A stretch of 49,605 nucleotides of DNA from Clostridia bacterium. GTDB lineage: Bacteria; Bacillota; Clostridia; Oscillospirales; Acutalibacteraceae. The stretch lies in the NCBI GenBank assembly GCA_017474125.1, contig JAFVIF010000074.1, positions 1-49,605 on the forward strand. The letters run 5' to 3'. The position numbers and the translations under genes were made by a program. Under the pieces are notes generated by a model, which was not told the origin of the DNA, searched no databases, and saw nothing but the letters and a program-made list of their open reading frames with translations. Of this stretch, positions 1 to 9,136 are shown piece after piece; the first letter of the stretch is position 1; each line of letters begins with the position of its first letter.

Positions 1-29
1 AAAGCAAATTTTTGCGTTCTAATGTGTTA

Positions 30-66
30 AAAAGCCGTGGTATGCGTCAGCATTACCACGGCTTTT
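30..66 (+). terminator. Intrinsic terminator of an upstream gene outside the window
   Basis: A 13-bp perfect stem (30-42 with 54-66) with an 11-nt loop is followed by a T-rich stretch. It would end a plus-strand transcript entering from the left. The remaining bases 67-261 are AT-rich and show no gene; the only structure is a 7-bp inverted repeat at about 242-269 overlapping the end of the next gene, without a T-run. Confidence 0.75.
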
Positions 67-261
67 CGCCTTTTATTCCACTAAAAATTTATCTTTTTTA
101 GGTGCAAGCAGTTTTGTAAGAATAAATTTGTTTCGATTTTGCAGTTGCGAAAACGCAGTAATACTTTGTGTCTTACAAGTTTTCAAAACAAAAAAGCGTA
201 CAAATTTATCTGAAAAACCAATTTGTCCCTAAGACCAACTCCCGAATAGGGGACTGTTATA

Positions 262-2448
262 TTATTCGGCAGTTTTACTCATTTTGAGCTGTGCGGTAAC
301 TAAACCGTAATAAATACCTTTTAATTTAAGCAATTCGTTATGAGTGCCGATTTCAGCTATTTTTTTATCGTTTATAACAGCGATTCGGTCGGCACAGCGA
401 AGAGTGGACAGGCGGTGAGCAATGGCAAAGGTCGTTCTGTTCTTTCTAAGCCTCTCAAGTGCTTGCTGTACCTGATATTCGCTTTCTGTATCAAGCGCTG
501 AGGTTGCCTCGTCAAGTATAAGTATTTTCGGATTGGTAAGTATTGCGCGAGCGATTGCTATCCTTTGTTTTTCTCCACCCGAAAGCTTGTGACCCTTTTC
601 ACCGATATAGGTGTTATAGCCATCGGGCAATTTGCAGATAAATTCGTGGGCATTTGCGCTTTTAGCGGCTGAAATTATTTCTTCAAAAGAAGCATTCGGC
701 TTTGCAAAACGAATATTATCAAGAACGGTCCCGCCAAACAGAAAGGTTTCCTGCAAAACTACACCAATTTGGCTGTGGTAGTGACTAACATCAATGTCCT
801 TAATGTTTATGCCATCAACCTCTATTGAGCCCTCGTCGAGGTCATACAAACGCATAATAAGGTTTATAAAGGTTGATTTACCGCACCCCGATGAACCAAC
901 CAATCCTATCATTTCGCCCTGTTTTACTTCAAGGCTTACTCCGTCAAGAACGGGATCGTAGCTTCTGTAACCGAAAACAGCGTCGGTAACCCTAATGTTA
1001 CCTTCAATATCGTGTTTAATCGCGTTGCTTTTGGAAACTATTTCAGGTTTCTCGTCGAGAACATCGTATATTCTTTCAAGGCTTGTTGTTGTTCTGACAA
1101 TACTGCGCGGTAAAAACGACATCCAGTTTAGCGGGCCCAACAGCATTCCCGAATAAGCAATAAATTGCATAAGCTGACCCGGTGTCATTGCACCGTTTAG
1201 TACGTCACGACCGCCGAGATATACAATTAAATATGAACCGAAGGCAATTAATAGGGAAAGAATAGGGAAGAAGGTAGCAAAGAATTTTTCGTTGCTCGTT
1301 TGTACGTCTCTTAATTCATCGTTAAGTCTGTCAAACTCCATAACTTCGCTTTTTTCTTTACCGTAGGTTTTAACTATCCGTATACCTGAAAGCACGTCTT
1401 GAAGCTTGTTTTGCATACGGTCGGTTTTTCGCCATTGTCTATGGTAAATTTTTCTTATTTTTGGCCAAAACGTTCGTGAAAACACAATTATCAGAGGAGC
1501 GAAAGCGAATGCGCAAAGAGCGAGCTTCCAATTCATTATAACCATTACTATGACTAAAACTATTAATGTGATAAGCTGGCTGAACATATTGCAAAAGGAG
1601 TCGGTTATAAATCTTCTGACGTTGAAGGTATCACCTGTAACGCGCTCAATAAGTTCGCCTGTGCTCCTTTTTTGAATTGATGACATCGAAAGTGTTTGGA
1701 TGTGATTACTTACAGTAATTCGCAAATCGCTTGCAATTTTAATTCCCAGCTTATTGCATAAATAATGGCGTATAAGCATCCCGACGATAGTCAAAAGTAA
1801 AATTGAAAAATATACCGCAAGGAAAATAAGCACGTTATTAAGTGTTCCGTTGCCTGTTCGTAAGCAATTATCTATAAATTGCCTTAAAACGTGTTGTTGA
1901 AATAAGCTTAAAGCACTGCCTATCAGCATTAAAAAGAATACCACTGATAAAATGGGCAGATGAGGCTTGCAAATATTTAGCAGCCTTTTTATGTTAGAGT
2001 GCTTATTATCGCATTTTGGACATCTTTTAGTCCCCGGAAGTATTCTTCCGCATTTACTGCAGATTTTTTCCTTTTCGTTTAAGGTGACACGCTTTTGGGT
2101 ATTGCCGTTAATAATCAGATTTATACCTTTGGTAATGCAGGCAAAATGGGCGATTTTATTCATAGTACAGCGCGCCAGCATAATTTCTTCACCGCTGACC
2201 TTATAAGATAATACAGCGCCGTTAACCTGATTCCGACAGTAAAAAATTTCACAGTCACCAATGGGTATAATTTCACATTTCGATTTTTCAAAGTAGAAAA
2301 CATGCGTTAAGGTTGTGCCTACGTAAACGTTATCGGAATAAAATCCTTTTGAATTTAAATCGGTTTTTATACAATAAACGGGAGGCTCAACAGTTACCTT
2401 TTCAAGCTTATCCTTATAAGCTTTTGGAAGAGTAAGGTTTAATTTCAT
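262..2448 (-). CDS. ABC exporter-type ATPase/permease with N-terminal zinc ribbon (DUF1854 operon, subunit 2)
   Basis: Single-chain half-transporter of 728 residues. Residues 1-125 form a soluble domain rich in beta-strand-like segments; then comes a zinc ribbon with Cys130, 133, 143 and 146 (CxxC-x9-CxxC). A six-helix ABC membrane domain spans roughly 160-450 and the nucleotide-binding domain roughly 480-715. Walker A GSSGCGKST is near 518-526, the LSGGE signature at 622-626, Walker B ILILDE ends at Glu647, and the H-loop is His678, so the ATP site looks catalytically competent. A GAGGAATTATT ribosome binding site precedes the ATG. It is the last gene of a four-gene minus-strand operon (AraC, ABC, DUF1854, ABC) and probably pairs with the 3020-5344 protein. 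The N-terminal zinc-ribbon domain is unusual for this family. The substrate is unknown. Confidence 0.88.
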   Translation of the reverse strand: MKLNLTLPKAYKDKLEKVTVEPPVYCIKTDLNSKGFYSDNVYVGTTLTHVFYFEKSKCEIIPIGDCEIFYCRNQVNGAVLSYKVSGEEIMLARCTMNKIAHFACITKGINLIINGNTQKRVTLNEKEKICSKCGRILPGTKRCPKCDNKHSNIKRLLNICKPHLPILSVVFFLMLIGSALSLFQQHVLRQFIDNCLRTGNGTLNNVLIFLAVYFSILLLTIVGMLIRHYLCNKLGIKIASDLRITVSNHIQTLSMSSIQKRSTGELIERVTGDTFNVRRFITDSFCNMFSQLITLIVLVIVMVIMNWKLALCAFAFAPLIIVFSRTFWPKIRKIYHRQWRKTDRMQNKLQDVLSGIRIVKTYGKEKSEVMEFDRLNDELRDVQTSNEKFFATFFPILSLLIAFGSYLIVYLGGRDVLNGAMTPGQLMQFIAYSGMLLGPLNWMSFLPRSIVRTTTSLERIYDVLDEKPEIVSKSNAIKHDIEGNIRVTDAVFGYRSYDPVLDGVSLEVKQGEMIGLVGSSGCGKSTFINLIMRLYDLDEGSIEVDGINIKDIDVSHYHSQIGVVLQETFLFGGTVLDNIRFAKPNASFEEIISAAKSANAHEFICKLPDGYNTYIGEKGHKLSGGEKQRIAIARAILTNPKILILDEATSALDTESEYQVQQALERLRKNRTTFAIAHRLSTLRCADRIAVINDKKIAEIGTHNELLKLKGIYYGLVTAQLKMSKTAE

Positions 2449-2466
2449 AATAATTCCTCAAAGGCC

Positions 2467-3006
2467 TCACAAATAAAGTTCAAGTTTTTTTAATTCTTTT
2501 TGTGAAAGCAAGCTTATGTCTTTAATTTCGTATCTATTTTCCGACGAATCTTTAATAATTACTCTTTTGTCAAGCTGAATTACAGCCCCGGAAGAACCGG
2601 CAGCACTTGTAAAATTACAGGTACCTTTATTGGTTAGCACAGTCCAATATGCGTGGCCATATTCCTCCTTGATGGAAATAATTTTTATGATTTCGGGCAT
2701 AAAATAACGAATTTCGAGCTGTTTATTAATAAGTTCGACAGTATCCTTGTCGAAAATGTTAAGCTTTTCTATTATTCCGATTTCTTCATTTTTTCCGTCT
2801 ATTTTACGAACCGATATAAATTCGTCGGGTGCTGAAAAGGGGAAAGCTCTGATTAAATTAACGTGACCGTAATCGGTTCCGTTAAAGGTTAGTGCAGAAA
2901 AACCGCCTTCTGTTTTTCTAAATACGGAATTATTTGGCGTTAGGTAGTTAATTTTTAACAATTCTTCGAGTTTTTCTTCTTCATGCTTTAAAATATCTTC
3001 ACTCAT
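2467..3006 (-). CDS. DUF1854 family protein
   Basis: A 179-residue soluble protein lying between two ABC transporter genes, 18 bp from one and 13 bp from the other. The pattern matches DUF1854 as I know it: an AFPFSAPDEFISVR block, then an acidic turn (DKDTVELINKQLEIRYFMPEI), a tryptophan-containing strand pair (AYWTVLTNKGTCNF) and a C-terminal dRYEIKDISLLS motif. DUF1854 proteins are known as companions of paired ABC transporters, in some bacteria next to cyanophycin genes; no cyanophycin gene is visible here. A strong AAAGGAGGT site sits 6 nt before the ATG. I infer a partner or regulator of the flanking transporters; the biochemical role is unknown. Confidence 0.75.
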   Translation of the reverse strand: MSEDILKHEEEKLEELLKINYLTPNNSVFRKTEGGFSALTFNGTDYGHVNLIRAFPFSAPDEFISVRKIDGKNEEIGIIEKLNIFDKDTVELINKQLEIRYFMPEIIKIISIKEEYGHAYWTVLTNKGTCNFTSAAGSSGAVIQLDKRVIIKDSSENRYEIKDISLLSQKELKKLELYL

Positions 3007-3019
3007 ATTTTTACCTCCT

Positions 3020-5344
3020 TTAATCGCCTATTCCTCGCATTGCAAGTGCTTTACTTTGTATTTGCAACAGCTTATAATATGCGCCTTTCTTACTTACAAG
3101 CTCGCTGTGCGTTCCTTGCTCGGTTATTTTACCGTCTTCAATAACTATAAGCTCATCTGCATCTCTAAGGGTAGATAGTCTGTGAGCAATTGAAATGGTG
3201 GTGCGGTTTTTTATAAGCTGTGACAGAGAATTTTGTATGTTTCTCTCGGTTTCTGTATCTACAGCCGCCGTAGCTTCATCAAGTATTAGAATTTTAGGAT
3301 TAGCTAAAATTGCTCGTGCGATAGATACTCTTTGCTTTTCGCCGCCCGATAAGCTTCTCCCGCCGCTTCCTACAAGTGTATCGTAACCGTCGGGAAGCTT
3401 GCAAATAAAGTCGTGGGCGCTCGCTGAAATTGATGCGTTAATTATTTCGCTTTTACTTGCCGACGGGTTAGCATAGGCTATGTTTTCAAAAATCGTTCCT
3501 TTAAAAATATAAGTTTCCTGACTGACAAGAGCAACATTTTTTCGTATTTGCTCAAAGGTTAGGTCCCTAAGGTTGACTCCGTCCAAATATATGTTACCTG
3601 AATTTGGGTCGTATAAACGGGTGATTAGGTTAACGAGCGTAGTTTTGCCCGCGCCCGATTTTCCGACTATACCAAGCATTTTGCCTTGCTTTACGCTGAG
3701 AGTAATATCCTTAAGTACGTCGCGGTTTTCTTCATAACCGAAGGTGACGTTTTTTAGTTCGATCTTTCCTTTAACGTCGTCGAGTACTATTGGGGTAACG
3801 ACTTCTTGAAGGTCGGAGTGAGCATCTAAAATTTCAAAAATACGTTGCGCTGAATTCATTGATGAGGACCACCAACGGAATATGTAGGAAAAGAAGTCGG
3901 CAGGACCCGAAAGCAAAGATACGTAACCGGTAAAGGTTATAAGATTACCGTATGAAAGCTGTGGCTTAAAAATTGCCAAAACGAATAAGGCGCCGATTAC
4001 CCAAGTGAAAAGTGAGGACAGAGTATTGGTAATTTGATAAAGTAGCGTGAATTTTAAATCAAACTTCATTGTGTCGGTTTGAGCATCGGCTATATATTCG
4101 CTGCCTGCTTTGAGTCTTGCCGACTCGCTGTCCTCTTTACCGAAGGCGCGTATAACTCGTGCACCCGAAATATTGTCGTTAAGCTTTGAACGAAAATTAC
4201 GGCTCGTTTGGAACTGTCTGCTGTTATAGTGCCATAAAATCGGCTCAAGCTTTACACTGATAATTAAAGCGGGAGGTAACGTTATTATTGCGGTTAAGGC
4301 AAGTAACCAATTTGTTTTGAACATAAAATAGCAGGAAAAAATTATAGTAAAAAGGTTGGGTAAAATAAAGGGGATGCCGTCGATAAAAATATCGGATACC
4401 TGCGTTGCATCTTGAGTTATTCGCGACATTAATCCGCCGGTTTGTTTATCGGTGAAAAAGGATACCGACAAGCGTTGGATAGAGCTGAAAACCTTCTTTT
4501 TTAGAGTATTTACAACAGAAGGAACTATTTTGGCAACGAGTCTGCCTTGGATAATGCCGAATACTTGCTGCAAAAGCTTTGTTCCTGCCATTGCCAAGGC
4601 TAAAAACAGTAATAACAAAAAGAAATCTTCAACGTTAAAAGCAGAAAAGGGTAATATTGTATTGTTCTTTGCAAGTACACCGTCGTATAAATAAGTACCG
4701 TTTAGCAGCGGCCAAACAGATGACATCAGGGACCCTAAAATACAAATAATACAAATTATTATCAGTTCCTTTTTAAAGGGTGTAAAAAAAGAACCGAGAC
4801 GGAAAAAGATTTTCCGTTTATCCATACACTGTGGGCAAACCTTGCGGTTTCTGTCGGGATACGGTGTTCCGCATTTTGGACAAAATTCCTCGTGCTCCTC
4901 TTCGCTCAGTCGTTCTTCTATTATTTCCTTATTGTCTAATAAATCCTTAAGTATTCCGCAAAGCTTATTAACTCTTCCTTTGCAGCTGTTTGTAAATGTA
5001 CAGAGTACTTTTTCTTTAGACTCAACGTTTACGCGGAAAATACCTCCGACAACAAGCAAATCAACGGCAGGTGAGGACAAAACGGATAAATCATACTTAT
5101 CAAAAGTAAAATCCTCAAAACTTATATTCCAAAGCATTTTACCCGATTTATGTCCGTTGTTAGTTTTTGTTGATTTTCCGAAAATCAGACAATCTTCGCA
5201 AAGAATAAGAACGCTGTCACAAAAATCACAAGCTTCATTCATATCAGCCTGAGCGTAAACAAGAACTTTACCGTAGTTAAGTTTAGAATCGGAAAGTTTA
5301 TCGTTTAATTCTTTGGGCATTTCAGATAATAAACGCTTTTTCAA
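3020..5344 (-). CDS. ABC exporter-type ATPase/permease with N-terminal zinc ribbon (DUF1854 operon, subunit 1)
   Basis: Half-transporter with an N-terminal soluble domain (about 1-150), a zinc ribbon (Cys158, 161, 173, 176 in the longer reading), a membrane domain and an ATPase domain. Walker A GKSGAGKTT, signature LSGGE, Walker B ILILDE and the SIAHRLST H-loop are all intact. The frame opens at a GTG at 5353, but the GGAG site abuts it; the TTG at 5344 lies 8 nt after GGAG and is the likelier start (774 aa). It sits 13 bp downstream of the AraC gene and 13 bp upstream of the DUF1854 gene. Because both ABC proteins keep consensus ATP sites, they are probably a symmetric-activity heterodimer, unlike the degenerate pair at 13.9-17.4 kb. 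The substrate cannot be told from the sequence. Confidence 0.87.
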   Translation of the reverse strand: MKKRLLSEMPKELNDKLSDSKLNYGKVLVYAQADMNEACDFCDSVLILCEDCLIFGKSTKTNNGHKSGKMLWNISFEDFTFDKYDLSVLSSPAVDLLVVGGIFRVNVESKEKVLCTFTNSCKGRVNKLCGILKDLLDNKEIIEERLSEEEHEEFCPKCGTPYPDRNRKVCPQCMDKRKIFFRLGSFFTPFKKELIIICIICILGSLMSSVWPLLNGTYLYDGVLAKNNTILPFSAFNVEDFFLLLLFLALAMAGTKLLQQVFGIIQGRLVAKIVPSVVNTLKKKVFSSIQRLSVSFFTDKQTGGLMSRITQDATQVSDIFIDGIPFILPNLFTIIFSCYFMFKTNWLLALTAIITLPPALIISVKLEPILWHYNSRQFQTSRNFRSKLNDNISGARVIRAFGKEDSESARLKAGSEYIADAQTDTMKFDLKFTLLYQITNTLSSLFTWVIGALFVLAIFKPQLSYGNLITFTGYVSLLSGPADFFSYIFRWWSSSMNSAQRIFEILDAHSDLQEVVTPIVLDDVKGKIELKNVTFGYEENRDVLKDITLSVKQGKMLGIVGKSGAGKTTLVNLITRLYDPNSGNIYLDGVNLRDLTFEQIRKNVALVSQETYIFKGTIFENIAYANPSASKSEIINASISASAHDFICKLPDGYDTLVGSGGRSLSGGEKQRVSIARAILANPKILILDEATAAVDTETERNIQNSLSQLIKNRTTISIAHRLSTLRDADELIVIEDGKITEQGTHSELVSKKGAYYKLLQIQSKALAMRGIGD

Positions 5345-5357
5345 TTTTGTCACTCCT

Positions 5358-6272
5358 TTATTTTATTTCCTCTTTTCGCTTTGCAATAGCCGTTTTTCTA
5401 AATAGCGCAGGTGTCATTCCGGTTGTCGCTTTAAATACACGTCCAAAATGCTGTACTGTTTTATAACCGCAACGACCCGCAACGTCTTTGATGGGGATTT
5501 CGGTAAAAGCGAGATGCTTTTTCGCTATCTTCATTCTGTATGAGGTTACGTATTCCATTGGTGTTTTGTTTGTTTCTGTTTTAAACAGCTGTGTTAAGGT
5601 GGTATGATTAAGCCCTGATACTGCGGAAATATTATGCAAAGTAATATTCTCCATATAATTACCTTCAATATATAGCAAAGCTTCTTTGATTTTTGGGTTT
5701 GAAGGCTTTGTGTTGCTGTTATCGCCGCCTTCGTAATTCATATAAGAATACAACCGTTCAAGCGCAATAATCATTTCCATAAAATAGGAACGACTGCGGC
5801 AGGACCAATACCAGTCGCGCTGAATTCTCAGTTCACTTTCCATACCGTCAAAAATGCTCAGTATTTTATCAATTAGTGACGTTGGTATGTTTACAACGTA
5901 TTTGTTGTCGATAAACGGACGAAGTAAAAACATATCGTGATTTTGCGCAATATCCGAATATCTTCCCGAGCGTAGCAACCCAAAGCACATATTCACGTTT
6001 AAAAACTTTGGGTGAAAGTACACAGCGGAGCAGGTAAGGTTGCTTTGTTTTATTACAATAGGCTCGGCTTCTTCGCTAAAACAAACAAAACATGGAGCAG
6101 TTGCTGTAAATTGCTTATCATTTACTTTAAATTGAGCTGAGCCATTGGAAATAATAAGTAAACAAAAGCAATCATTTAAAATACTTAGGTTGTTAAGGGA
6201 CTCTTCTTTAACGCATTCACAAAAGGCAATTTTGCCCTTGCTAAACTCACGTCCCACAGTTATATGCTTCAT
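5358..6272 (-). CDS. AraC family transcriptional regulator
   Basis: The last ~100 residues are an AraC/XylS double helix-turn-helix: the first helix pair around ITLHNISAVSGLNHTTLTQLFK, the second around IPIKDVAGRCGYKTVQHFGRVFK, closing with the family's G-x-TP-x-x-[FY]R ending (GMTPALFRK). The first ~170 residues resemble a cupin-like sensing arm. The open frame extends to 6302, but no ribosome binding site precedes that ATG and the predicted transcription start (about 6286) lies inside it; the ATG at 6272 follows a GGTGAT site, giving 304 aa. It leads the operon with the two ABC genes and DUF1854, so it very probably controls them and itself. The inducer is unknown. Confidence 0.87.
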   Translation of the reverse strand: MKHITVGREFSKGKIAFCECVKEESLNNLSILNDCFCLLIISNGSAQFKVNDKQFTATAPCFVCFSEEAEPIVIKQSNLTCSAVYFHPKFLNVNMCFGLLRSGRYSDIAQNHDMFLLRPFIDNKYVVNIPTSLIDKILSIFDGMESELRIQRDWYWSCRSRSYFMEMIIALERLYSYMNYEGGDNSNTKPSNPKIKEALLYIEGNYMENITLHNISAVSGLNHTTLTQLFKTETNKTPMEYVTSYRMKIAKKHLAFTEIPIKDVAGRCGYKTVQHFGRVFKATTGMTPALFRKTAIAKRKEEIK

Positions 6273-6292
6273 TTTATTAATCACCAAGCATA

Positions 6293-6321
6293 ATTTTACC
6301 ATATATGATAATTGTTTACAA
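6293..6321 (-). promoter_or_regulatory. Promoter of the AraC-ABC-DUF1854-ABC operon
   Basis: On the minus strand: -35 TTGTAA (6316-6321), 17-nt spacer, -10 TAAAAT (6293-6298) preceded by TG (extended -10). Predicted start near 6286, about 14 nt before the chosen ATG. The -35 lies in the centre of the palindrome at 6305-6328. Confidence 0.6.
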
Positions 6322-6328
6322 TTATCAT
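6305..6328. promoter_or_regulatory. 24-bp palindromic operator candidate
   Basis: Perfect inverted repeat: arm ATGATAATTGT (6305-6315), 2-nt spacer, arm ACAATTATCAT (6318-6328). It covers the -35 and part of the spacer of the operon promoter, so a bound protein would block transcription. The outer GATAAT/ATTATC hexamers recall Fur boxes, but their spacing is 8 nt instead of the usual 7. No T-run follows on either strand, so a terminator is unlikely. Confidence 0.6.
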
Positions 6329-6367
6329 TATTTATCGGTTTTTAAGTAAAATTTGCCTTAATTTAAA

Positions 6368-9136
6368 TTAAATTACAATTTCGGCAGTACTGCCGCCGTT
6401 TTTGTCCTTGGTTATCACGATTTGCTTATCAATTTTTTGCTTTAACTCTCCGACGTGCGAAATAATGCCGACAAGTCGGTTAGCATCGGCAAGTGAATTT
6501 AAAGCCTTCATTGCCAAGGCAAGTGTTTCGTCATCAAGCGAGCCGAAACCTTCGTCTACGAACATAGTATCAAGCTTAATACCACCTGCATTTTCTTGTA
6601 TTTCATCGGCAAGTCCCAGCGCTAAAGCAAGGGAAGCTAAAAAAGATTCACCACCCGATAACGATTTAACGCTTCTTTGGGTACCGTTATAATGGTCGAT
6701 AACGTCAAGGTCTAAGCCGCTTTGTCCGCTCTTCGATAATGCATCCTTACTGCGTATTAAATCATAATGACCGTTTGTCATAACAAAAAGCCGTAGATTG
6801 GCTCGATTTATTATTCGGTCGAAATAGTGCATTTGAATATATGTTTCCAGCATTATCTTTTCTTTACCTTTTGTTTTTCCGTTAGCTGTATCCGATAGCG
6901 CTTTTACCATAGTTAGGCGAGCCTCTGCAGCTATTAAATCACCCGACTTATCCAAAACATTATTCAGTACAGTTTCATTGGTTATAATTCTGCTGTGAAT
7001 AAGCTTTGATTTAGCAATTAGCTCGTTTATTTCCTTTTCAATTAAAAGCTGTTTTTCCTTTTCTTCTTCAAGGTTAACAGTAGTGCCTTCACCAATACGC
7101 TTAATAATTTGCTCATTAACCGATTTTAGCGATGCAATATTCTGCTCACATTTATTTAATGCTTCAACGGCATCGTTATAAGCCTTAACAATTTCGTCGG
7201 CAGAAGCTGATAAAGCATTTATATTTGCAACAGCTTCGGTTTTTGTTTTATAAATAAGCTTTTGTTTAAGCACATCGATACGCTTTTCCAAAGAGGTGTT
7301 CTCGACGCTTGTTTTGGTGACCCTATCGTTAATATCGGCAAGCTCGCCGTTCGTCTTTAAAAGGGCTTCTTCCTTTTGTGGCAATAGCTGTTCAATTTCT
7401 TCTTTTCTTTTAATTTTATCTTGCAAATCCTTAACAGTTAAAGAAAGCTTGTCTGATTTTGCAGTAACATCGCTGAGCTTTACTTTTATAACAGATTTCG
7501 CTTCGTCAGTACTATATTCGCCAATTTGCTGTAAAATTTCTTGTTTTATGACTTCCTCTTTTTCCTTTATCGCTCCCTTTAATGCACTACATTTGGTGCG
7601 TGCATCATCGGCATCAGATTTTGCTTTATCAGCTCTGTTGAGCAAAACCTCAAGCTGTTCTTTCGTTGGAGCGCATTCTGGTTTCACTGCAATTTTGGGG
7701 TGCGACAGCGAACCGCAAACAGGGCATGGCTCACCGCTTATGAGTGTATCGGCAAGGATTCCTGCTTGTGCATTAAGGTATGCCGTGTTTTGTGTTCTGA
7801 ATTGGTTTTCAAGCATATCGGATGATTGCTGTTTACCATTATAATCATCAACGGCAACTCGATAGTCCTTCTGCAGCGAATTTAAGGCATTAATTGATTT
7901 CTCAAGAATTACCAATTTGTTCGCTGCATCTTTAAGCGTTTTTATTTCGTTTTCTGCTTTAATTTTTTCTTCGCCGATTTTTTGCAGAGATTTTTCTTCT
8001 TCAATAAGCTTTTTGATATCATCCTCAAGCAGGCTTATTCTTGATTTTAATTTTTCTATTATTAAAATACTGCTTTCCAGAAACTCTTTGTTTTTTAAAT
8101 AAAGCTCCTGCTTTTCTTGAAGCTCGTCATAATCGGGTAAAAACGCCTTTAACTGTGAAGCGATATCGTTATATTCCTTAGCTTTAGGTTGCCGAGCCTT
8201 TTCATTTTCAACAGTATCTTTAAGCAAGTCTTTATTTGTTGCTTCACTTAATAATGCAGCTTCATTGATTTTAAGCTCTTCCTTGGCAGTAATTATATCT
8301 TGTGCTTTTGATATAATAGCTTTAATTTCATCAAGACTTATATTTAATCGGTTAATTTTCAAATTCACCGATTTATCGGCTTCCTCGTCCGTTAAAATTA
8401 ATTTTTTTATAAGCTCAATGGTGTCTTCGGTAGTTATTTCATTTTGTTTTGCTTTTGCGACATCGGCATATTCGGGATTAGATTCATCACAAGCAATACC
8501 GTTTATATACTGATTTAAACTGGCTTTAATTTTACTGCATTTGCTTTCGAGACAGATTGTTTCCTCCTTAAGTCTGTTTTGCAGGCTGAAGTATAATTCT
8601 GTTTTAAAAATATGACGAAAAATTTCAATTCTGTCTTTTGTGGATGCATGCAGCAGCTTTAAAAACTGCCCTTGGGCAATCATAGCAATTTGAGAAAATT
8701 GATTTTTATCAATTCCGATAATTTGTCTCACAGCATTGTTAACGTCAGTAAGTCGTGTTATCGGGTTTCTGCCGTCAAAGAACTCGAGTGTAGCGCCTGC
8801 GGCTTGCTTTGTCAATTTATCACCGCGTATTGCGGCGCGCTCGTATTCGGGATTGCGGGTGATTTTATATACTTTATCGCGATAACTGAAAGTAAGGACC
8901 ACTTCTGTTTTGGTGTTATCGTCGGCATATTTTGATCTGAGCATTGAAACGTCGCGAGTTTCTCCGCTTGTGCTGCCGTACAGTGCATAGGTTATTGCGT
9001 CGAAAATGGTTGTTTTACCCGCACCTGTGTCACCTGTAATTAAATAAATGCCGTTGGTGCCCAATTTTTCAAAATCAAATTCGGTAACGGATGAATACGG
9101 TCCAAAGGCCGATATTGTAAGCTTAAGCGGTCTCAT
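6368..9136 (-). CDS. sbcC: Exonuclease subunit SbcC (Rad50-like SMC ATPase)
   Basis: ATPase subunit of the SbcCD nuclease, which opens hairpins and trims DNA ends during repair. Walker A GDTGAGKTTIFDAI is near the N-terminus, two long coiled coils flank the zinc hook CPVCGSLSHP at mid-protein, and the C-terminal lobe has the signature SLSGGESFLASLALALG and Walker B MFVDEGFGSLD. The length of 922 aa is a little short of many homologues but all parts are present. A longer frame starts with TTG at 9151, but the ATG at 9136 follows GGAGG by 7 nt and overlaps the sbcD stop codon (TAATG), giving translational coupling. The protein starts MRPLKLTISAFGPY, the normal family opening. Confidence 0.96.
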   Translation of the reverse strand: MRPLKLTISAFGPYSSVTEFDFEKLGTNGIYLITGDTGAGKTTIFDAITYALYGSTSGETRDVSMLRSKYADDNTKTEVVLTFSYRDKVYKITRNPEYERAAIRGDKLTKQAAGATLEFFDGRNPITRLTDVNNAVRQIIGIDKNQFSQIAMIAQGQFLKLLHASTKDRIEIFRHIFKTELYFSLQNRLKEETICLESKCSKIKASLNQYINGIACDESNPEYADVAKAKQNEITTEDTIELIKKLILTDEEADKSVNLKINRLNISLDEIKAIISKAQDIITAKEELKINEAALLSEATNKDLLKDTVENEKARQPKAKEYNDIASQLKAFLPDYDELQEKQELYLKNKEFLESSILIIEKLKSRISLLEDDIKKLIEEEKSLQKIGEEKIKAENEIKTLKDAANKLVILEKSINALNSLQKDYRVAVDDYNGKQQSSDMLENQFRTQNTAYLNAQAGILADTLISGEPCPVCGSLSHPKIAVKPECAPTKEQLEVLLNRADKAKSDADDARTKCSALKGAIKEKEEVIKQEILQQIGEYSTDEAKSVIKVKLSDVTAKSDKLSLTVKDLQDKIKRKEEIEQLLPQKEEALLKTNGELADINDRVTKTSVENTSLEKRIDVLKQKLIYKTKTEAVANINALSASADEIVKAYNDAVEALNKCEQNIASLKSVNEQIIKRIGEGTTVNLEEEKEKQLLIEKEINELIAKSKLIHSRIITNETVLNNVLDKSGDLIAAEARLTMVKALSDTANGKTKGKEKIMLETYIQMHYFDRIINRANLRLFVMTNGHYDLIRSKDALSKSGQSGLDLDVIDHYNGTQRSVKSLSGGESFLASLALALGLADEIQENAGGIKLDTMFVDEGFGSLDDETLALAMKALNSLADANRLVGIISHVGELKQKIDKQIVITKDKNGGSTAEIVI

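Noticed and set aside
242-269. Hairpin at the end of the first ABC gene
   Set aside because: 7-bp stem with a 14-nt loop and no T-run; too weak to call a terminator.
4842-5252. Plus-strand 136-codon frame
   Set aside because: Antisense shadow of the zinc-ribbon ABC gene; composition and lack of signals argue against a gene.
7296-7844. Plus-strand 182-codon frame
   Set aside because: Antisense to the sbcC coiled coil; Ser/Phe-rich composition typical of reverse-complemented Glu/Lys codons, with no ribosome binding site.
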